A stretch of 11,482 nucleotides of DNA from an uncultured Bacteroidales bacterium (GTDB lineage: Bacteria; Bacteroidota; Bacteroidia; Bacteroidales; Paludibacteraceae), in assembly GCA_900556095.1 (NCBI GenBank), contig USNU01000020.1, positions 1 through 11,482 on the forward strand, in the 5' to 3' direction. Shown piece after piece: positions 7,045-11,482 of the stretch. Numbering within the stretch: position 1 is the first letter of the stretch; the number at the start of each line of letters is the position of its first letter. The notes under the pieces were generated by a model, which searched no databases, was not told where the DNA came from, and was given only the letters and a program-made list of their open reading frames with translations. The position numbers and the translations under genes are program-made.

Positions 7045-8850
7045 ATGAAGCGCATTATGTTAATTGTTAATTGTACATTGCTAATCGTACATTGTGCCTT
7101 TTCCCAAGATACCACCCTTACCCGCAATGTGACGGTGGAGCGTGAGTTTCAACCGATTGTGCAGTCGGCGGGCAAGATAAATGTCCGTCCGAAAGTGCAG
7201 GAGACCACTCTGCCTGCCGCAGAAGTGGTTTACTCCGATTATAATGCCACTCTCTCGCCGGCTTTCAACACCAATTCGCTTCTCAGTCAGCCGATGCGTT
7301 TCACTCCCCCACACCAATACAACGGATATGTGCGTGGCGGTTTGGGGCATACCAATACGCTGTTCGATTTCGCATATCATCTCGACGACCGCAAGAATAG
7401 CATCCTCGATGTCTATGCCAATCATCGGGCAGAGTGGGGAAGGCGTGCCAATAGCAACACGCGCATCGGTTTCGATTTCCGTCATCCTTTCTCTACTTGC
7501 GACCTCTATTTCGGCGTCTGTGGCGCCAACCGGTTCTACACCCGCTACGGTCGTTACTACGATGGCGATAAGTCGCTCACTGTCGAACGTTTCGGTGATA
7601 TGCAGCCCGAGGATAAGCAGAATGTCTGGACGGTAGATGCGTTTGTCGGAGTTAAAAGCAACAACAAATCCGACATCCAATACAAGGCGCAGGTCGCTTA
7701 TGCCCTCTTTGCCCTGCCTAAGTATGTCTCCGAGCATCAAGTGCGAACCACGGCCAACATTGATTGGAGCAGCGACGCACATCATGTCGGCGGTAATATC
7801 TTCGTGCAGAATGCTTTCTTGCAGACCGACCAAGTGGCGGATTCTTTGTTCAATGCCCGCCATGCTATTCGTATCGAACCCTACTATGCCTACCTTGGCA
7901 ATCGCTTCTCAATCCATGTAGGCGTCAATTTCGATGTCAATGTAGGGCGGGGGCAGTTCCTGTCCAATTTGGATAATGTAACTTTTGCTCCGTCGCCTAA
8001 GGTCGAGTTTGAGGCACAGATTGCTAAGAAATGGCTCACTCTCTACGGTACGGCGCAAGGCTCTTTGGCTATGGGAACGCTACAAAACTATATGACAGGT
8101 ATGCCCTATCGGGAGATCAACCCGGGAATCACTTCCCACCATGTTGGCGGATACACCCCTATCGATGCACAACTCGGCTTCCATATCCGTCCCTATCGTG
8201 ATTTGCTCATCGATATCTACGGAGGATATGCCTACCAAAAGAACCGCCTCACCACCGTTGCTACCGTCGATACAGTCGCACTTGCTGATCGTACTATCCT
8301 ACCGGGTACTTTCTCTTACCTCTACTCCGATTATGGTTGCGGTAAGATTGGGGCTTCTTTCTCCTACCACTACCAAGACATTATCAATATCCACCTTTGG
8401 GGGAACTACTATTTCTGGCAAGCCTTCCGCCATGAGAATCTGGACAAAAACGGCTATTTCGATAAGCCCGGCTATACGCAGGTCAAAGTCGATCCGAATG
8501 GCGTTTACGACCGTGCCAAATGGGACGCAGGTTTGCGTATTGACGCCCGTATCGACAAGCATTGGTCGCTCTATAGCGACAATCGCTTTGTCGGCAGTCG
8601 CACCGCACTTGTTTCTGTTCCTGACGCCGAAGGTGCCTTCGAGCGCACACTCAAACCGACCATTCAACTGAGTCTCGGTTGCCAATATGAGACAGTGGTC
8701 GGCAGTAAGTCGTTCCGAGAGAAGACCACGCAGCCTAATCTGGGGGTGTTCTTCCAACTCAACAACTACATCCATCGCCACAACGACATCTGGTATGGCT
8801 ATCAGTCGGAGGGTATTAATTTCCTATTGGGGGTAACCTACAAGTTCTAA
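7045..8850 (+). CDS. Outer-membrane beta-barrel protein paired with the TPR protein, function unknown
   Basis: This protein has 601 residues. An N-terminal signal peptide (residues 1-20, 'MKRIMLIVNC...AFS|Q') is followed by a conserved-looking periplasmic stretch 'NVTVEREFQPIVQSAGKINV'. After that come many short amphipathic strands rich in Tyr, Gly and Asn, such as 'GYVRGGLGHTNTLFDFAYHL', 'KIGASFSYHYQDIINIHLW' and the final strand 'GINFLLGVTYKF'. A terminal Phe and alternating pattern are classical for outer-membrane barrels. Similar proteins in Bacteroidales are often labelled TonB-dependent receptor, but no plug domain or TonB box is seen and the length is short for one, so that name is not supported here. 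The start at 7045 lies 1 nt after the TPR stop, within a 17-nt sequence identical to the TPR start region. A TACATTG-type heptamer array (7060-7094) encodes the signal-peptide core. It ends 1 nt from the convergent aroB stop. Confidence 0.85.
   Translation: MKRIMLIVNCTLLIVHCAFSQDTTLTRNVTVEREFQPIVQSAGKINVRPKVQETTLPAAEVVYSDYNATLSPAFNTNSLLSQPMRFTPPHQYNGYVRGGLGHTNTLFDFAYHLDDRKNSILDVYANHRAEWGRRANSNTRIGFDFRHPFSTCDLYFGVCGANRFYTRYGRYYDGDKSLTVERFGDMQPEDKQNVWTVDAFVGVKSNNKSDIQYKAQVAYALFALPKYVSEHQVRTTANIDWSSDAHHVGGNIFVQNAFLQTDQVADSLFNARHAIRIEPYYAYLGNRFSIHVGVNFDVNVGRGQFLSNLDNVTFAPSPKVEFEAQIAKKWLTLYGTAQGSLAMGTLQNYMTGMPYREINPGITSHHVGGYTPIDAQLGFHIRPYRDLLIDIYGGYAYQKNRLTTVATVDTVALADRTILPGTFSYLYSDYGCGKIGASFSYHYQDIINIHLWGNYYFWQAFRHENLDKNGYFDKPGYTQVKVDPNGVYDRAKWDAGLRIDARIDKHWSLYSDNRFVGSRTALVSVPDAEGAFERTLKPTIQLSLGCQYETVVGSKSFREKTTQPNLGVFFQLNNYIHRHNDIWYGYQSEGINFLLGVTYKF
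7060..7094 (+). repeat. TACATTG-type heptanucleotide array encoding a signal-peptide core
   Basis: Five consecutive heptamers, TTAATTG, TTAATTG, TACATTG, CTAATCG and TACATTG, occupy codons 6-17 of the barrel gene and translate as the hydrophobic stretch 'LIVNCTLLIVHC', which itself shows a seven-residue period (LIVNC/LIVHC). The array begins immediately after the second in-frame ATG (7057-7059). A change of one copy would shift the frame of the whole gene. Confidence 0.75.
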
Positions 8851-8851
8851 A

Positions 8852-9949
8852 TCAAAGGGAGAAAAGATAATCCAACGCTTCCGTGATAGCGGAGGCGGGC
8901 AGAGTCCGGTTGATGACCGGTTCGCCGATACGGCGCAGGAGTGTGAAATTGGGGAGCACTTTCGTTGCGGCAGTGTCGTCCCCGTCGGATTGCGAGACGC
9001 TGTTTTTCTTATCTTGCAACATCAGTTCAAGGAGCCGCGAGTGCTCTTGGCAGTTGCAAACAGGGCGTCCGTAATAGTCCAACATCAGGCGGGTCAGTTG
9101 CTGTAGCGGTTCGCGCGGGCAACCGAGATGCACTACACTCAGATAGAGTTCGGCAATCATTCCCCATAGCACACAATAGCCGTGCGGCGGCTGTGGATTC
9201 CGGTGCTGCTCCAAAGAGATCGACTCTATGGCGTGTCCCACAGTATGCCCGAAATTCAGCGCATGGCGCAATCCTTTTTCGTAGGGGTCCGCCGCCACAA
9301 TACGTTGTTTCACAGCCAGACTCTTCTCTATCAGCGGAGCCAGATCGTTTATCCGGTCTTGTGCTTCGTCGGTCTGCATAGCCCGCAGATATGCCTCTAT
9401 GTCAAATGCCAGGAGTTGCAGCCAATCGCTTTCGGACGACAGCAGGGCGTGCTTGAGCATTTCTGCATAGCCGCTGAGGAACTCCTCCTGCGGGAGCGTC
9501 TGCAAGAACCGTGGACAGATGATGGTCTCCACCGGTTCGGCAAAAGCACCGATACAATTCTTCAGTCCGTGATAATTAAACCCTGTCTTTCCGCCCGACG
9601 AAGCATCCACCATAGCCAGCAGCGTGGTGGGGATATTCAGAAAGTCAATCCCGCGTTTGTAGGTGGCTGCCGCAAACCCGCCGAGGTCGGTGGTCAGTCC
9701 GCCGCCTATGTTGATCAGCAGTCCCTGGCGGGTAATATGATGCTTGAGGAGAAAATCCCATATCCGCTCCACCGTCTCTATCGTTTTGTTTTCTTCCCCT
9801 GCCGGAATGGTCAGGAGCGGGTAGGTACACGCTGTAGAAGTAAGGAGGATATAAGGTGGACACAAAGAGGACAGCAGGCAAATCTGTGTCTGCGGATAAC
9901 GCGCCACAATAGGTGCAAGCGTACTCTGTAGGTCCCGGGCAAAAAGCAT
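8852..9949 (-). CDS. aroB: 3-dehydroquinate synthase AroB
   Basis: This enzyme converts DAHP (3-deoxy-D-arabino-heptulosonate 7-phosphate) to 3-dehydroquinate, the second step of the shikimate pathway, in the cytoplasm, using NAD and a divalent metal. At 365 residues it is the usual length. The motifs are complete: 'PAGEENKT' (49-56), the NAD loop 'GGGLTTDLGGFAAATYKRG' (82-100), 'PTTLLAMVDASSGGKTGFN' (107-125), 'GYAEMLKHALL' (160-170) and 'LNFGHTVGHAIE' (231-242). Expected metal ligands E163, H235 and H256 ('PPHGYCV') are present, as is 'DKKN' (313-316). A stretch of about a dozen residues after DKKN ('SVSQSDGDDTAA') looks longer than in typical AroB. The start ATG lies 3 nt after the stop of the DUF4832-type gene, so the two are probably co-transcribed. 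The 3' end faces the barrel gene with 1 nt between stops and no visible terminator. Confidence 0.97.
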   Translation of the reverse strand: MLFARDLQSTLAPIVARYPQTQICLLSSLCPPYILLTSTACTYPLLTIPAGEENKTIETVERIWDFLLKHHITRQGLLINIGGGLTTDLGGFAAATYKRGIDFLNIPTTLLAMVDASSGGKTGFNYHGLKNCIGAFAEPVETIICPRFLQTLPQEEFLSGYAEMLKHALLSSESDWLQLLAFDIEAYLRAMQTDEAQDRINDLAPLIEKSLAVKQRIVAADPYEKGLRHALNFGHTVGHAIESISLEQHRNPQPPHGYCVLWGMIAELYLSVVHLGCPREPLQQLTRLMLDYYGRPVCNCQEHSRLLELMLQDKKNSVSQSDGDDTAATKVLPNFTLLRRIGEPVINRTLPASAITEALDYLFSL

Positions 9950-9952
9950 TTT

Positions 9953-11341
9953 CTATTTCACATCGGCATTAAATTGTATCTGCTGCGAAGTGAGAATATA
10001 CGGCGATACGATATGCAGGTCGGTGCCACTGCTTAATCCGGCAGGTATCACAACCGTTTTGCTCGCGCCGGGCAGAAGTCCGGCCAACGAAGTGGAGGAA
10101 CGGACATCGCCAATGGCGAAGTAGGCATCACGATAGAGTGGGGCGACACCTTCGTTGGTAACGGTAACAAAGGTTTGTGTATTGTCGGTCTTACATTCCG
10201 TTACGCGGAAACAGTAGCCGCTAGCCATACCAGCCGACTTAAATCGTGCCGTGGTACCATAACTTCCGCTTGGGGCATCATTGGCTATCATAAACGAGAT
10301 ATGGTATTTCTTAGCCATCTCCTCCCATGTATGTCCGTACATACCCGCCGGATTGAGGAAATTTTTCTGGTCGTTGCTTGTGTAGTAACTGACCTCTCCG
10401 CCGCATACGCCTGTTTGCCAGCGGATCCCCTTGCCGATAGCATTCCAGTTCTCCTCGTTGTATCCGTCCGAAGAACCTATCTCGTGCCCTTTGTGCATAA
10501 ACGAGTCGTCAAACAGTCCGAATTCCAATGCCATCAGCGTCTTGTCTGCCACAACGGGGCTATACGCATCGTCGGCAGCGTCAATAGAGACGAGCCACGG
10601 AATACGCACCACGGAAGCCAAATGGAGGAAAAACTCTTTCTGATAGGCTTTCGAGGGGAAATTGGTGCCGAGTTTGGGAGTTGTGCCATAGGTATGATAC
10701 TCCGACCAATGTCCGAAGCCGACCTCCAAGAAGGCAATACGCGGGTCTTCGTTGTAGCGGGCAGCAAGATCGGTGTAGAACTGCTTGGTGAACCATTGCA
10801 GTTCGCTATTGCTCCAGTCGGCGTAGTAGGTCGGTCCGTCGCCGCCGGGGTTTTTGCTATAGGTCTCGTGGTAATCAGACAGATTCTTGATATATTGGGG
10901 TACGGCGGTAGTGCCTTCCTTGCCATCGACATCGGTGCTGTTCGGGTACTCATAGCGGAAACGGATGATAGCCTGATGTCCGCGCGAAGCAATGTCGTTG
11001 AGTATATTCTCGAGGTAAGACCAGTTGTACTGTATCTTGCCATCCTTTTTCCCAGTAACCACCTTACACGGGAGACAATAGTGGAACTCCAGACTGATGG
11101 ATGATTTATATTCGTTGATACGCCCATGCGACGGCCACATCACCAGTCCGGTCATCGGCTGAACGGCATCCACACGGCTGCTTACTGCCACGCGACTGGC
11201 ATCATCGGGTATGGCAGGGGCGGAGAAGGTGATACTGTCCAAGTCGGAAACTGTGTATTTGCCGTCTTTCCAAAGGTACATCTGCGAGAAGGCAGATACC
11301 GTCATCAGCAAAGCCAGAAATGTGGAAAAAATGTGTTTCAT
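9953..11341 (-). CDS. Secreted DUF4832/DUF4874-type protein, possible glycosidase-like
   Basis: This protein has 462 residues from the chosen start. Residues 1-20 are a signal peptide ('MKHIFSTFLALLMTVSAFSQ'). Next comes 'WKDGKYTVSDLDSITFS', a motif seen near the N-terminus of many Bacteroidales surface proteins. The middle (about 60-350) looks like a TIM-barrel: 'IIRFRY' (125-130), 'RIAFLEVGFGHWSEYH' (201-216), 'LVSIDAADD' (250-258) and 'LMALEFGLFDDSF' (269-281). The end (about 375-458) is beta-rich with 'FVTVTNEGVAPLYRDAY', which I recognise as DUF4832-like, the N-terminal part being DUF4874-like. E206 and E214 would be the first candidates if it is a hydrolase; that is inference. The frame is open upstream to an ATG at 11425, but the promoter at 11401-11431 would start RNA near 11395, and only the ATG at 11341 gives a normal signal peptide. 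Confidence 0.8.
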   Translation of the reverse strand: MKHIFSTFLALLMTVSAFSQMYLWKDGKYTVSDLDSITFSAPAIPDDASRVAVSSRVDAVQPMTGLVMWPSHGRINEYKSSISLEFHYCLPCKVVTGKKDGKIQYNWSYLENILNDIASRGHQAIIRFRYEYPNSTDVDGKEGTTAVPQYIKNLSDYHETYSKNPGGDGPTYYADWSNSELQWFTKQFYTDLAARYNEDPRIAFLEVGFGHWSEYHTYGTTPKLGTNFPSKAYQKEFFLHLASVVRIPWLVSIDAADDAYSPVVADKTLMALEFGLFDDSFMHKGHEIGSSDGYNEENWNAIGKGIRWQTGVCGGEVSYYTSNDQKNFLNPAGMYGHTWEEMAKKYHISFMIANDAPSGSYGTTARFKSAGMASGYCFRVTECKTDNTQTFVTVTNEGVAPLYRDAYFAIGDVRSSTSLAGLLPGASKTVVIPAGLSSGTDLHIVSPYILTSQQIQFNADVK

Positions 11342-11353
11342 GATGTGTTTGTT

Positions 11354-11384
11354 TTTGTAGTCCGAGATATTTGTAGTACCTTTG
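11354..11384 (+). promoter_or_regulatory. Bacteroidetes-type promoter match pointing right
   Basis: TTTG (11354-11357), then exactly 19 nt, then TACCTTTG (11377-11384) match the Bacteroidetes primary sigma consensus (-33 TTTG, -7 TAnnTTTG). Transcription would begin near 11391 and leave the window to the right. No gene is visible there within the remaining 91 nt. It faces the minus-strand promoter. Confidence 0.5.
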
Positions 11385-11410
11385 CAAGGTATATCGGCTA
11401 CAAAGGTACT
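11375..11410. repeat. 10-bp inverted repeat carrying both -7 boxes
   Basis: AGTACCTTTG (11375-11384) and CAAAGGTACT (11401-11410) are exact reverse complements 16 nt apart, so each arm holds a TACCTTTG box, one per strand. A smaller palindrome, TACCTT-TGC-AAGGTA, lies at 11377-11391. It could be an operator or a consequence of two facing promoters. Confidence 0.65.
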
Positions 11411-11431
11411 CATTTTTAGGCACATGGCAAA
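11401..11431 (-). promoter_or_regulatory. Bacteroidetes-type promoter for the DUF4832-type gene and aroB
   Basis: On the minus strand TTTG (11431-11428) is followed after exactly 19 nt by TACCTTTG (11408-11401), a full match to the Bacteroidetes consensus. RNA would start near 11395, giving a leader of about 54 nt before the ATG at 11341. This placement excludes the upstream ATG at 11425 as a start. Confidence 0.75.
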
Positions 11432-11450
11432 ACAGAAAGCACATTTTTTT

Positions 11451-11460
11451 GTGTATACAC
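11451..11460. repeat. Perfect 10-bp palindrome upstream of the minus-strand promoter
   Basis: GTGTATACAC is self-complementary and lies about 20 nt upstream of the -33 box of the minus-strand promoter, in AT-rich DNA. The position suits a dimeric activator site, but a 10-bp palindrome alone is weak evidence. Confidence 0.35.
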
Positions 11461-11482
11461 TTTTTCTTCTACATAATTAATT

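Noticed and set aside
7045..7110. Barrel protein as a lipoprotein (Cys10, Cys17 in the leader)
   Set aside because: Neither cysteine sits in a lipobox (His precedes Cys17, Asn precedes Cys10); both come from the heptamer repeat.
11342..11425. Extension of the DUF4832-type gene to the ATG at 11425
   Set aside because: It would bury the signal peptide 28 residues inside the protein and place the start codon upstream of the predicted transcription start.
11424..11480. 18-codon plus-strand frame starting ATG GCA AAA downstream of the right-pointing promoter
   Set aside because: Too short and AT-rich to separate from chance; it could be a leader peptide only if a gene follows to the right.
1..11482. 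tRNA, rRNA, insertion sequences or integrase genes
   Set aside because: No such sequence or coding signature was seen; only the short repeats described hint at mobility.

Overview
The window looks like a chromosomal piece from a member of the Bacteroidales (Bacteroidota). The support is a TTTG-N19-TAnnTTTG promoter, a long periplasmic TPR protein paired with an outer-membrane beta-barrel, a DUF4832-type secreted protein carrying the clade's 'DSITF' motif, and a PotA with the long C-terminus I associate with Bacteroides relatives. Genus cannot be fixed from the sequence alone.

Layout. Positions 2-3768 (+) hold a polyamine ABC importer operon: the 3' end of potA (5' part lies off the left edge), then potB, potC and potD, all overlapping (14, 4 and 4 nt). 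Positions 3769-4052 are a 284-nt intergenic region filled with repeats: a GTTGGAC-type cluster, a perfect 14-bp inverted repeat and three 11-nt direct repeats. No clear Bacteroidetes promoter is visible in it. Positions 4053-8850 (+) hold a two-gene unit (1-nt gap): a 996-residue secreted TPR protein and a 601-residue outer-membrane beta-barrel protein of unknown function. Converging on it with a 1-nt gap is the minus-strand unit DUF4832-type secreted protein (9953-11341) followed after 3 nt by aroB (8852-9949). The right end (11354-11482) carries the promoter of that unit, a face-to-face second promoter match pointing out of the window, and a palindrome.

How the genes work together. PotABCD should import spermidine/putrescine; PotD appears tethered to the inner membrane by a C-terminal helix. 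The TPR protein and barrel probably act together across periplasm and outer membrane, but the sequence does not show what they do. AroB makes 3-dehydroquinate for aromatic amino acid synthesis; its link to the DUF4832 gene may be positional only.

Most notable signal. A modular family of 7-nucleotide repeats runs through the plus-strand genes: AAGGACA-type arrays inside potA, at the 3' ends of potA and potD, and inside the TPR gene; a GTTGGAC-type cluster between operons sharing the same CCGCT(T/G)(C)GCTG core; and a TACATTG-type array that encodes the hydrophobic core of the barrel protein's signal peptide. None was seen in the minus-strand genes. The two intragenic copies are both nine heptamers (63 nt = 21 codons), in the same codon phase, and each sits in a surface loop. 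This looks like a repeat family that tolerates, or is selected for, residence in coding sequence.
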